From Carettochelys insculpta (Eukaryota > Chordata > Testudines > Carettochelyidae): DNA of 64,000 bases. The stretch lies in contig NC_134160.1 of NCBI RefSeq assembly GCF_033958435.1, positions 12,759,001 through 12,823,000 on the forward strand, in the 5' to 3' direction. Positions 47,500-58,955 of the stretch are shown here, piece by piece. Within the stretch, counting starts at the first letter, position 1; the number at the start of each line of letters is the position of its first letter. The position numbers were made by a program, and so were the translations under genes. The notes under the pieces were generated by a model. The model ran no database searches. It had not been told where the DNA came from and saw only the letters and a program-made list of their open reading frames with translations.

Positions 47500-49492
47500 G
47501 ACCCACAACTCAAAGATGTTCTTTAGTGCTATTAAGACTGTCTATGGACTTTCTAAACCAAGGACTACCCCACTGCTCTCATCAGACAACACAATGCTGG
47601 TCAAAGAAAAAGAGGGCATCAATGAAAGATGGCGAGAACACTTTAGCAACCTCCTTAACAGACCATCAACCGTGAATAACAACGTCCTCAATGAAATTCC
47701 ACAACAACCCATCCTGACAGATCTTGAGTTTCCGTCCACTATAGATGAGATTAAGAAAGCTGTTAGCCAGATGAGTTCAGGAGAAGCTCCTGAAAAAGAT
47801 GGGATACCAGCAGAGAGAGATAAAACGGCAAGTCCAGCAGCACTAGCAGTGTTCCATAGCGTGATCATCAGCATCTGGTAGGATGAAAACATACCACAGG
47901 AGCTCCGCGATGCTATTATTGTCTCCCTTTTCAAGGATAAGGCAGCAAAGCAGAATGTGGAAACTACAGAGGCATATTCCTCCTCTCCATTGGAGGGAAG
48001 ATGATCACCCGCATCATCTTGAACTGCCTAATAGCCAGTATTTCCGAGGCAAATCTACCTGAAAGTCAGTGTGGTTTTCGACCTGGCCAGAGCACAGCCA
48101 GTGTGGTGTTTGCTGTCAGACAAATACAAGAGAAGTGCATTGAACTGAACATGCACCTGTATGCTGTCTTCATAGATCTGACAAAGGTGTTTGATACCGT
48201 CAACAGGGAAGCCCTTTGGACCATTCTAATACTACTTGGCTGCCCAAGAAAATTTGTCCAGATTATACGCCTTTTCCATGATGACCTGACAGGCGAAGTA
48301 CTGTCTGATGGAGCCACATCAGCCCCCTTCAACATCACCAACGGCGTGAAACAAGGGTGTGTTCTTGCTCCTGTCTTATTTAACCTGTTCTTTGCATGTG
48401 TCCTTAACCATGCAATGAAAGATCTGGACCAAGGTATATACTTGAAATACAGTCATGATGGTTCACTTTTTGACCTCCGTCGCCTGAATGCAAAGACTAA
48501 GACAGTGCAGAAACTCCGTTCTGAGGCACTTTTTTGCCGACGACTGTGCCCTTATGGCTCACACTGAAAACGATCTTCAGCACATTGTCAACAAGTTTGC
48601 TGAGGCCTCGCAACTTTTCAGACTAACTATAAGCCTTGGACAGACAGAAGTTCTCCATCAACCTGCACCTGGATCAAATGCTCCTGTCCCGAGTATCTCC
48701 TTTGATGGCACTCATCTTAAAGTAGTGGAGAACTTCAAATACCTGGGTAGTGTCATGTCCAGTGATGGATCACTGGATAATGAGATCAACGCGCAAATAT
48801 CCAAAGCGAGCCAGGCACTTGGCTGTCAGCGTGTCAAAGTTCTAAACCACCATAACATCTGGGTGTCAACAAAACTGCTTGTGTACAGAGCTGTTGTTCT
48901 CTCATCTCTTTTGTACGGGTGCGAAACATGGACACTATATCGGCGTCACATCAAGCAGCTCAAAGCATTCCACATGCGCTGCGTTCATACCATCATGAAG
49001 ATCCGCTGGCAAGACAAAGTGCCCAATCTTGAGGTCCTCGAGAGAGCACAGATGACAAGCATCGAAATGATGATTATGAAGTCACAACTACGGTGGACCA
49101 GTCACGTCAGCCGCATGGATGCCAACAGAATCCCTCACCAGCTTCTGTATGGTGAACTCTCCCAGAGAATCCGGCGTATAGGTCGTCCACAGAAATGCTA
49201 CAAGAATACCATCAAAGCCAATCTGCAGTACAGCAGTATCAAACCTAGGGACCTTGAGGATGCCACCAGTGACAGAACACAGGGGCATGCAACAGTTAGA
49301 AATACCTGCATTGCCTTTGAGGAAGACCACTGCCGGCATCTACAAGAGCCACGCGAACAACGTCATGGAGCATCAGCAATGCACAACCCACAGATTGCAA
49401 ACTTCCCATGCACCATCTGCAGCAAAATGTGCACCTCTAGAATTGGCTTATACAGTCACCAGCGGGCACACCATAAGACCAATAACAGATGA
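47500..49492 (+). pseudogene. LINE reverse transcriptase and C2H2 finger (broken)
   Basis: LPESQCGFRPGQSTASVVFA, VFIDLTKVFDTVNREALW and NGVKQGCVLAPVLFNLFF (48060-48390) are RT motifs. FFADDCALMAHT near 48530 is the catalytic F-A-D-D box, and the frame slips just before it. The thumb region has LLYGCETWTLYRRHIKQL and LEVLERAQMTSIEMMIMKSQ. The end is CTICSKMCTSRIGLYSHQRAHH-like, a C-x2-C-x12-H-x3-H finger. Confidence 0.8.
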
Positions 49493-50326
49493 TCTGCACA
49501 GATTTGTCATCATCGGATTGGTGGACTACCATTATCCCCATGCACTATAGAACCAAGTCTCTGGGCCTTTACCCCACACACAGGTACAGGGTGTACCTCT
49601 TGCGGTGCAGTCCCGGACCCAGAGCCCACAGATACATCACCAGGGCAGTACTAGCTGTCCACTTGTCTGCAGGATCCCACTGACTGCCACCTGCTGGCCG
49701 CTGGCTACTCCTCCTACCAGCTGCCCGCCTGTCACCATCGTCCACTGCTTGTCCTATCAGACACCCACCATCATTGCTCCCTTACCAGCTGCACCACTTG
49801 AGGATCACCCTGAGGCAGAAACCTGTCATTTCAGCTCTGTATGGCCTCAGCTGCTATTCTGTAATTTGAACTCTTCATATTATTTCCGACATGGAGTTTC
49901 ATGATAACCCTAGTACCCAGCTCTATCTTTCAACAGGTGGGGAGGGCTAATCAAACCAGGCTTGTACCTATATAGCCAAGGCACTCAGCAAACAGACTCA
50001 ACTAGTACCCCCCTGCCTTACAATGCTTTAAACCAGGGAGCCCTGTGTAATCAATGTCTTATGAAGCTATGGTGACTGCCCTGTCCTCCGCAACAACCCA
50101 GAGCATTGGTGAGATCCCACAACTCCCACATTGAGTGTCAGCATAAATTGTGATTTTACAATGTGTTTACAATAGACAAAATCTCATGGCTTGCTTGCTA
50201 CCCATTAGGCTTTGCCTGAAAGGTATCACACATGCACACCTTTGCATTCTCATGCAAATGATCTCTGGGAGACACATTCCTCCCAACCTTCAGCAGCATT
50301 GCGTTCCTGCTGCCACATTCCTTACA

Positions 50327-50440
50327 ATGTATTAGGTGATGAGCTTTGTGGAACAGACCCACTTCTTCAGATTTATAGCATTTCCAGTCCAGACTCAGTT
50401 ATACAGCACAGAGGTCCAAAAATGATGAAATGATTAAAAG
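50327..50440. mobile_element. Penelope-like arm, right part
   Basis: ATGTATTAGGTGATGAGCTT then GTGGAACAGACCCACTTCTT continues the PLE arm interrupted at 45178. Confidence 0.7.
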
Positions 50441-50833
50441 AGACTTTTGTGAACATTTCAGTTTAGGGCATGCCATAATAAACACAAAGGCACTTTGTTC
50501 ATCTGATAATTTTAATTATGCATTATGTGTAAGTGCATGTTCTGTAAGATTTTGTAATATGAACAAGTTCTCTAATGCTTATTGTTTTCTTGTCCAGTAA
50601 AATCAACAATACAGATATAAATAATAGTGCTGTTTTTCTTGCCTGTGTACTTGTTTAAAATTCTCTTATTTTTACACCCTGATTTACTGAGTTGAGGACA
50701 GAAATATAAGGTCGTAGGGCTTCAGGCACCTATAGTGTTCAGTGGCTGCTGAGATGTGGATACACGTTTTGCACAGAGGTGCCTCAATTGGCAGTTATAG
50801 ACCCAAATCCCTTTGTAGATATAGCTCTCACTC
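50441..50833. other. AT-rich spacer, nothing recognised
   Basis: No gene or nameable repeat between the Penelope arm and the palindromic MITE. Confidence 0.4.
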
Positions 50834-50836
50834 TAT

Positions 50837-51272
50837 GGCCGTGTCTACACTAGCCCCAAACTTTGAAATTGCCCTGCAAATGGCCATTTCGAAGTTTACT
50901 AATGAAGCGCTGAAATACATATTCAGCGCTTCATTAGCATGCGGGCGGCCACGGCACTTTGAAATTGACGCGCCTCACCGCCGCACGGCTCGTCCCGACG
51001 GGGCTCCTTTTCGAAAGGACCCCGCCTACTTCGCAGTCCCCTTATTCCCATGAGCAGATGGGAATAAGGAGACTTTGAAGTAGGTGGGGTCCTTTCGAAA
51101 AGGAGCCCCGTCGGGATGAGGCGTGCGGCGGTGAGGCGCGTCAATTTCAAAGTGCCGTGGCCGCCCGCATGCTAATGAAGCGCTGAATATGTATTTCAGC
51201 GCTTCATTAGTAAACTTCGAAATGGCCATTTGCAGGGCAATTTCGAAGTTTGGGGCTAGTGTAGACACAGCC
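50837..51272. mobile_element. Palindromic 436-bp MITE (Harbinger-like)
   Basis: Two arms of about 215 bp are inverted copies with few differences around a 6-base centre GAGCAG (51052-51057). The tips are GGCCGTGTCTACACTAGCCC and GGCTGTGTCTACACTAGCCC. It is flanked by TAT on both sides (50834-50836 and 51273-51275). The tips resemble those of the Harbinger elements nearby. Frames on both strands are mirror images and not genes. Confidence 0.85.
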
Positions 51273-51275
51273 TAT

Positions 51276-52004
51276 AAGACCCATGCAGTCCTGGATCTCT
51301 CTGGTCAGATGGTTCAGGGTTGTTAGTTTATTGCCAATTGTGCAGATTTCTATTTTTTTTTTTATCCTCTACACAGAACCTCCAAACTAATTTCAGATAA
51401 CAGTCATACAGATCAATACATCTGACCAACAATTCTTGTAAGGGCTAGTTGAACTGGCAATTTAGAGTCTCATGAGATGTTTAGGATGTAATTTTCACTG
51501 TCACTTTTGAGACTAACCTCAGTTTGGCACTGACTTTCTCTTATTCTACAATCTGTACTCTGAACTAATGATAAAATATTGCAGTCTGCTGCATGTTTGC
51601 TAAGAAATTAGAATCCTCTAAGGATAAATCCAGAGATGATTTGGCGTATCGAGTATCAGTTCCTATTAGCAAAGCTAAACCTGGAAGAGAAGAACAAGAC
51701 AGCAAAATATTTCTGGGTTCTAAGAATGACGGTGATTTTACATACCTTCATTTCATCCTCAAAGAGACCAATGTGTTTTCTCAGCTATATACAAGAATCA
51801 CCTCAACCACCAATGAAACAATGCTATATCTGTGGTGGAACATGGCACGACATGGAAGTTTGCAACAGGAAGTGAGAGAAATATACCATATTCTATTGAA
51901 ATTCAAGGGAAATTTAGAGGAGTAGAATGGGAGTTATCTCCCAATTGGAATTTGGTCAGAATACCAGGATACCACCACAGCACTTGCTTAAGATGATCTA
52001 TGTC
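51276..52004. other. Spacer with a zinc-knuckle-like ORF remnant
   Basis: The only feature of note is the 51636-51875 frame described separately. The rest is AT-rich and unrecognised. Confidence 0.4.
51636..51875 (+). pseudogene. Unidentified ORF remnant with a CCHC zinc-knuckle match
   Basis: The 79-codon frame ends CYICGGTWHDMEVCNRK, a perfect C-x2-C-x4-H-x4-C zinc knuckle, then TGA. The same frame resumes past the stop (ERNIPYSIEIQGKFRGVEW) to 51990. I do not recognise the protein. It may be a Gag remnant, a processed pseudogene of a CCHC protein, or chance. Confidence 0.35.
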
Positions 52005-52639
52005 TTTGGGTGCGACTACACTAGGAAATTAGGTCGAATTTGTTAAGGTCAGTTTTGCAGCATCCAATTTTTTTGTACAGTCGCAGGTGCATATCCCATT
52101 AGGGTTGGAAAATTTGACTTTGCCAGCAATCCACTGTGGGTACCTATCCCACAGTTCCTGATGCCACCTTGCATTGTGGGTTAAGATTTCAGTGTTTGAT
52201 GGGACAAAAAAGTGCTGCAGGTGGTTCTGACTGTGTGTTGTCAGCCTCGCATAGTGCAGTTCTTTTCTCTCCCTCCCCTTGGAAAGCAATGGCAAAATGT
52301 GGTTTTATGCCCTTTTTCATATCTGTGGAAATGCCATTGCAACGGTAGCATGGAGTCCATTCAGCTTCATATAGCTGTGGCAAATATTGTGAGCACGTCA
52401 TGCATTGTCCTGCAGTATGTGCAGAGCCAAAGTGTCCTTAAGAATGACAAAGGCTCTGAGAAGGACACAGGTATACAGGAATGTGAAGCACTGGAGGGGA
52501 GGAGCAGGGAGATGGTGGCTGCACTTGATACTTTTTATACAGTGGAGACCAGTTCTGGTGCCATGACGTAAGCTCAGACTGGTGGAGCCGCATTGGTCTG
52601 CAGGTCTAGGACAATCAGCTGTGGCTACAGAATGCTGCT

Positions 52640-53241
52640 TTCATGGAACTTTGTGAATTGCTTTCCCTTGCTCTGAAGCACTGCAGTGCCAAAATGAATC
52701 TTGCTCTAACAGTTCAGAAGCAAGTGGCAATGGTTCTGTGGAAACATGAAACACCAGGCAGCTATTGGACAGTAGCTAATCAATTCAGAGTGGGTAGATT
52801 GGCAGTGGAGACTGCTGTCATCCAGACCAGACCAGAAAATTCGAGACGTGGAGATGCAAACAGTGAGCCTGGGAGATAGAACTTACCGCTTGCTTCCTTG
52901 GCTAATGAAGCCATACACAGGCAACTTGGGCCACAGTAAGGATCATTCAGCTACAGGCTGAGCAAGTGCAGAATGGTATTAGAACATGCTTTTGGACTTT
53001 AAAAAGCCTAATTCAGGAGCCTCTTGACTCGGTTAGACCTCAGCAAATGCAACATTTCCCTTGCGGTGGTAGCCTGCTGTGTGCTCCGTAACTTACGTGA
53101 GAGCAAGGGGAAAATTTTCATGCCATGCAGGAGAGCAAATGCAGATGACCTGGCCACTAATTATGAGCAGCCAGGCACCAGAGCAATAAGGAGAGCATTG
53201 CTAATCAGGGAGGTTTTGAAAAACAGCTTTATGAATGACTA
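52640..53241 (+). pseudogene. Harbinger transposase relic of the older element
   Basis: ALTVQKQVAMVLWKHETPGS and YWTVANQFRVGRLAVETAV are the N-terminal helix-turn-helix part. After a gap that removes the first catalytic Asp region, RTYRLLPWLMKPYTGNL and VVACCVLRNLRESKGK give the C-terminal part. Stops and shifts are frequent. Compare the better-kept inner copy at 57957-59480. Confidence 0.7.
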
Positions 53242-54412
53242 AACAGCGACATAACAGTCATGTCTATTTCTCTTAAGGAGGTGCCCCCATATGATGTGTG
53301 CTGGCCTGTAAATCCTGTAAACCTTGCTCCCTCCCTGGTGCAACACAAGCAATGAAGACACTCAAAAAACAGCGTTATCATTTTTATTCAGGGAACAGTA
53401 GAGGAGTTCATGGCAGGGGCTTAGGGGACAGGATAAGCAAGGGCAAGAGGCATTTTGCTATCACAAGAGGGGGAATGTCAGCATTCTGCTCTGAGAAGAG
53501 TCCCTCGGGGTGGAATGCAAGGCTGCCCTTGACTCCCTCTCTTCATTCTGGGGTGCTGATGGTGAGTGGTAGGGAACATGGAGAAGAGGACATGTGGTTC
53601 ATCATGTTCTGCAGTGAGGCACTGTGCTCCTGTACCAGCCATCTCAGGAGCTCTGTTTGCTACCTCATCAGCTTCAATGTCTCCTCCTGAGTCTGGACTT
53701 CACACTCTGAGTGCTCCCCTGTCCTCTCTATCTGTCCATCTCTGCTCTAATGTGGTTCTCCTGCAGGCATTCAACTGTGCCCTCTCTGTGTGGGTAGCTT
53801 GCATGTGCTCAAGAAACATATCTTTCTACATTTGTTTTTCTCCTTTGGATCTGTGCCAGTTTAACAGCTGGAGGGGTGTGTGGAGCAGTGGTCAACGACT
53901 CCACTGTTGAGTGCACTGCAACAAAGCATAAGTGAAGGCCAGACATTTACCAGGCCAGAGAGATACTGGGGCAGAGGATGGTCCACACCTGGCAGAGCAG
54001 CTTGTGCTATCATAATAGTTTAATGCTCCTTCCCCTGTTTCCTCTAGGTTGCCAAGAGAGAGATTAGCCTGCCTAGAATAACTAATATTGATAAGGAATG
54101 GATGCTGACTGAATATAGGCAGAAGGCTGGTCAGGGTGCTGCATGGCTCGGGAGTGCAATGATGCCAGATTAGTTACAGGTGGCTTGATGAGGAATGGTA
54201 TCCTATTGTAGAGTTTGGAATCAGGTAGATCTACCCAGAAAACTTGTGAAAAGGAGTAAAGAGTACCTGTTGAGAGCTTTATGGAAATGTGCAGTGAGGA
54301 TCGGGCGCACCATCCTCAGACGCATTAACAAGTTGTTCCAGGGGCCCTGGGAGGTGTAGTTACAGCACTTGCCACAGATCACACCTAACTGCCTTAACCA
54401 CTTGTAGCATGA

Positions 54413-54960
54413 TTAAAAATGAGAACTCACCAGAGGGCCATCAGAATCTGGCTGAGAAATGTCCTGGGAGAATGGGATGATATCCAAAGTTAAAAACAGT
54501 TCCTGGCTGTCCGTGAGATCAGCTACTCCTGACCTGCGGACCATTGTAATCGTCCTCATCATCATCATCCTCCATGTTTTCCTTGCTATTACCAGAGGCT
54601 GCCTGAGGAATCTCTTGGGGGGCATCCACGGACTGTTTGGGGATAGCAGTTGGGTGCCTCCCTAGAATCCCATGCAGCTGCTAATAGAAGTGGAATGTTT
54701 GTGGTGATGACCCAGAGCATCCTTTTGCTACTTTTGTCTTCTGATACACCTGCTGAGCTCCTTTATTTTCACACAGCACTGCTGGGCATCCCTGGTGTAT
54801 CCTTTTTCCACTGTGCCCTGTGAAATCTTGACATAGATGCCTGAGTCCCTTTTGCTGCATCATAGTTCTGCCAGCAAAGCTTAATCCTCCCCCCAATTCC
54901 ACAGCAATGAAGTCCTGGATCTCCTGCACACTCCATCCTGGAGCTCATCTGTGATTCTGG
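54413..54960 (-). pseudogene. Myb/SANT-like partner relic of the older element
   Basis: WSVQEIQDFIAVELGG-like text (54929 and down), then an acidic run and LTDSQELFLTLDIIPFS. The position and orientation opposite to the transposase relic match the two-gene layout of PIF/Harbinger elements. Decayed. Confidence 0.5.
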
Positions 54961-55069
54961 GAATTCATGGCCAGATCAACTGCTGAGGTGTGCTGCTTGC
55001 TTGGTTCATCATGCTGGTCAAACAGGAAATGAAACTCAAACTTTCCCAGGCCATGTGCTGCGCACCTGA

Positions 55070-55300
55070 GCTGTGTCTACACGTGCACGCTACTTCGAAG
55101 TAGCGGCACTAACTTCGAAATAGCGCCCGTCGCGGCTACACGCGTCGGGCGCTATTTCAAAGTTAACTTCGACGTTAGGCGGCGAGACGTCGAAGTCACT
55201 AACCTCATGAGGGGATTGGAATAGCGCCCTACTTCGACGTTCAATGTCGAAGTAGGGACCATGTAGACGATCCGCGTCCCGCAACGTTGAAATTGCCGGG
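55070..55300. repeat. Left subterminal palindrome cluster of the younger Harbinger
   Basis: TACTTCGAAGTAG, then an inverted pair AACTTCGAAATAGCGCCCG / CGGGCGCTATTTCAAAGTT, then CTACTTCGACGTTCAATGTC-type repeats. TTCGA recurs with TTCGAA and TTCGAC variants. Such subterminal repeats are often binding sites for the element-encoded proteins. Confidence 0.6.
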
Positions 55301-55492
55301 TCCTCCATGGCGGCCATCAGCTGGGGGGTTGAGAGACTCTCTCTCGAGCCCCTCAGCTCACTGGTGGCCGCGTGGAGCGGCCCCTTAAAGGTCCCCTCCC
55401 CCTCCCTTCCTCTGCAGGAAGCTGAGGGAACGTGTAGGCTGCAGCCTGCACACGCGGCCAGCCTGCACCACCCTCAGCCCCACACAGCTGCG

Positions 55493-57548
55493 ATGGCTGG
55501 CTGGCAGCCCCCCCCAGTGCCCCCAGGGGACCCCCCCCCAAGGGGAGCCAGGGCAGCCAGGCTGGCAAGCGGCAGCAGGGCCCCTCCTGGACGGAGGCCG
55601 AGCTACGGGACCTGCTGGGGCTCTGGAGCAAGGAGAAGGTGCTCCAGGTAATGGGGAGCAAGAGGCGGAACGCAGATGCGTTCGCTCGGCTGGCCGACGG
55701 CCTGGCTGCCCGGGGTCACCCTGCCCGCACTCCTGACCACGTCAGGAGTAAGGTCAAGGAGCTGCGGCAGGGTTACTCCCGGGCCTGGGATGCGGCTAGC
55801 CGATCTGGGGCTGCCCCCGTCACTTGCCCCTTTTACAGGGAGCTCAGGGACATCCTGGGCTCCCGGCACACCTCCTTCCCTCCGGCCACCCTTGACACCT
55901 CGGCTGACGAGCCCCAGCAGGCCCTGCAGACGGAGTCCGCCCCGGAGGCAAGCCCCGCACCCCGGGGGCCTCCCCCGGAGGCCACCCCCAGGACATCGCG
56001 GCAGGAGGAGGAGGAGGAGGAGGAGGAGGAGGGGGGCTCCTCCTCCGCAGAATCCAGCCTGCAGATCCTCCTCCTGCCATCCTGGAGCAGCAGCAGGGCC
56101 TCCGCCCCCCGGGGATCTCCGGACCGTGGGAGCGGACCGACAGGTAGGTACCCACCTCTGGTGGACACCCCTGGGCTTGAGGGGCGGGGGTAAGAGATAT
56201 GTGTCCAGGGCCCCCCACATGCTCACATGGCCATGGCCCCAAGGACACCAGGGCCATGGCCCTCACAGCACTGCATCCATCAGCCCCTGCCCCCCGCACC
56301 CCGCATGACAGTGCCATGCCCCATCCCCAGGCCAGGGGGGAGTGGAACCTCGAGGGGCCCCCGGGAGGAGGGGGTGGGACACCCCGCAGCAGCAGCAGCA
56401 TGTGATGGAGTGGGGGGAGTGCCAAAGGGAGACTCAGGCTACATATGAGCAACAAGAGCCGAATAGCTCCCAGGGGCAAAGGAGGATCCTGGGGCTACAG
56501 CTAGCAGGTGACACCTCTGCCCTGAACAAACAGGAGGGAGGAGCCGAGCTGGCTTGGACTTGGGGGGCGAGGGCGGGGCCCACAGGTAGAGGCTAGGGGA
56601 AGGGAGAGCTGGAAGGCAGCCAGCCTGAGGAGGGGGAAAGCTGCATCCCCGAGGGGCACCACTTGGGGTCTTCTCCCCACGATGGGTTGGAAGGACTGTC
56701 TCTTCCGACAGCTGGTGCTGTCACTCCTGGCAGAAACTGGGCATCTGTGGCCTAAGAAACCTCTCCTGCTCTCAGACCCTGCGGGGTGAAGTGAGAGTCG
56801 CTCCCACCAGGGGATGGGGTGCAGGGCAGGGGGACCCCTGAACCCCATCCATCACAGCAGCATCTCCCGGGGACGGGGATGGGGAACCTGCAGCACAGGG
56901 CTGGGGGGACAAAGGCCACGGCTCGGGGCCTACACTAACGCCTGTCTCCATTCTTCTTCCCCCCCTCCTCTCCTGTGTCCTGCACCTGCACCATCAGAAG
57001 GACTGGAAGAGAGCGCCGGCGAGGCGTCAGTCGTCCTGGAGAGCCCTCCGGGACCATCGCTCCAGGGCAGCCCCTCGGCCGAGGACCGACCGGCCCCACG
57101 GCGGGCTAGACGGCGGACCCCGCACCACCAACCTCCGACGGCGACGGACCCCCAGCTGCTGGCCATCCTCCGTCGGCAGCTGGAGGTCGCGGAGCAGCAC
57201 CTCCAGCTGCAGGAGCGGGCGCTGGCCTGGCGCCAGGAGGCATGGGGGGCCTACATGGACACATTTAACCGCTTAGTGGACTACCTGGCCCCCCATGCCG
57301 CGCCAGCCGCAACATCGCCCGCCCTGCCTGCTCCTGCAGCCCCAACACCAGCTGCTCCGCCCGTCGCCGTCCCGTCCGCCGTCGCCCCACCACCCACCGG
57401 CGAGGGCTGGAGCGCCGAGGGACCCCTGGAGCCACCTGACACTCACCGGCCACCGTACCTTCCGGTCCAGCCCGCTCCCACCCAGCCACGGACCAGGCTG
57501 CGAGCGCGGCGGGGCTCCCGGCCGCCAACGCCCGGTGCCGGGCTATAG
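55493..57548 (+). CDS. Harbinger Myb/SANT-like DNA-binding protein, two exons
   Basis: Exon 1 is 55493-56143 (donor GTAGGT), exon 2 56998-57548 (acceptor CACCATCAG, stop TAG). The phases agree. A trihelix/SANT-like domain, PSWTEAELRDLLGLWSKEKV to KVKELRQGYSRAWDAASRSG, lies in exon 1. The middle has a Glu run, and exon 2 has a Gln/Leu-rich helix (LLAILRRQLEVAEQHLQLQE) and a Pro/Ala-rich tail with a basic end. In PIF/Harbinger systems this partner protein binds the transposon ends and carries the transposase into the nucleus. The ATG frame and the SANT frame differ within the C-runs at 55507-55543, so a small indel is present there, or the true start differs. Confidence 0.7.
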
Positions 57549-57956
57549 GGGCGAGGGGCCCGGGACGTGGCCCCCCCACTTGTATATAGTTGGACCCTGT
57601 TTTTTTCGGCCCCCAGTTTGCCCCGTCCCCCCCATGTAAATAGTTCTCCCCTTTATCCTCCCTGGTTTTCTTTTTATTATTGCGGACAGTTGTTTCTTTG
57701 TATTGTTTTATTTTTGTACATATTGCTTTTGTTCAACGTTTGTACATAGTTTTTGGTTTGTGGTTCACATATTTATTTACAGTCATAAAAAAAAAGCTTC
57801 GGAAAGAAAAAAAAAAGTTTACGTTCAGCCACAAGTGCGTGCTGTCATTTGTCCAGGACAAGTGGGAGCGGGGGGCGGTGGGGTGCTCCATGGTGTAGGC
57901 GTTGGGGCAGGAGTGTGGGGGAGGAAGGGGCGGGCAGTAGGGGGCCTGGGCAGAGT
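57549..57956. other. Convergent 3' spacer of the Harbinger genes
   Basis: AT-rich, between the two convergent stops. Minus-strand AATAAA words (near 57772 and about 57705) fit the transposase transcript. Nothing coding. Confidence 0.5.
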
Positions 57957-58764
57957 TCACCCCGCGGCCTGTTCATCGAAGTGGGCCCGCAGGGCCTCCC
58001 GGACCCGGGTCCCCTCGGGGTCCACCTGCCGACTGGGGGCAGCAGGTGGCTGGACGTGTGCCCTGCCGGCCTCCGCAGCCCAGCCCTGGAAAAAGGTCTC
58101 CCCCTTGCTCTCGACCAAATTGTGCAGGGCGCAGCAGGCACCCACAATCTGGGGGATGTTGTTGGGGCCCGCATCCAGGCGGGTCAGGAGACATCTCCAG
58201 CGTCCCTTCAGGCGGCCAAATGAGCGCTCCACCACCTGGCGTGCGTGGTTCAGGCGCTCGTTGAAGTGCTCCTGGCTAGCGGGGAGATGGCCCGTGTAGG
58301 GGTGCATGAGCCACGGCCGGAGGGGGTAGGCCGCATCTGCGATGACGCAGAAGGGCATGGTGGTGTCCCCCAGAGGGATCTCCCGCTGGGGGATGTAGGT
58401 CCCCGCCTCCAGCCGGCGGCACAGGCCCGAGTTCCGGAAAACCCGGGCGTCGTGGGTGCTGCCAGGCCAGCCCACATAAATGTCCTGGAAACGTCCCCGG
58501 CTGTCCACCAAGGCCTGGAGGACGACAGAATGGTAGCCCTTTCAATTGAGGTATCGTCCTCCACTGTGATGCGGGGCGCGGATGGGGATGTGAGTCCCAT
58601 CCAGAGCCCCGAAGCAGTTGGGGAAGCCCAGGGTGGCAAAGGCAGCGATGGTGGCATCTGAGTCCCCCAGCCCCACGAGCCTGTGCAGGAGCATGGCGTT
58701 GATGGCACGCACAACCTGCAGAGAAAGCACATGGGACAGCACCAATGAGGGGTGAGCAGGGTGT

Positions 58765-58955
58765 GCGTGGCCCTGCCCTGCCCTGCCCTGCCCTGCCCTG
58801 CCCTGCTCTGGCCCCCCTGCCCTGGCCCCCATGCCCTGCCCTGCTCTGGCCCCCCCGCCCTTCCCTGCCCTGCCCTGCTCTGGCCCCCCTGCCCTGGCCT
58901 CCCCTCCCCTGCTCTGGCCCCCCTGCCCTGGCCTCCCCTCCCCTGCCCTGGCCTG
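58765..58955 (+). repeat. CCCTG-type minisatellite in the transposase intron
   Basis: Tandem CCCTG units give way to a longer unit of the CTGCTCTGGCCCCCCTGCCCT type. It lies inside the 264-bp intron of the transposase. The long frames across it are repeat artefacts. Confidence 0.75.

Larger units (their letters stand above)
45656..49550 (+). mobile_element. APE/RT LINE with C-terminal C2H2 finger, decayed
   Basis: A non-LTR retrotransposon with apurinic-type endonuclease (about 46300-47050) and RT (about 47500-49000), ending in a zinc finger. It is flanked by AACCAGGT (45648-45655) and AACCAAGT (49551-49558), a possible target duplication within the LTR. At least three frameshifts and a few stops break the coding. 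It is not CR1: the C2H2 finger and the YGCETWT block place it in another APE-type group that I cannot name with certainty. Confidence 0.75.
45179..50326 (-). mobile_element. Solo-LTR-like element inserted in a Penelope arm and split by a LINE
   Basis: The LTR parts are 45179-45655 and 49559-50326 (about 1.24 kb without the LINE). The ends are TGTAA at 45179 and TTACA at 50322-50326, i.e. TG...CA with 5-bp inverted tips. In minus orientation there is a TATA-like GGCTATATAGG near 49970 and an AATAAG/AAATAA region near 45370 similar to that of the 1.9-kb LTR. No internal retroviral genes are present. Confidence 0.5.

Noticed and set aside
50742..51268. Mirror-image frames of 103 and 80 codons with near-identical peptides on both strands
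   Set aside because: They are produced by the palindromic MITE, not by genes.
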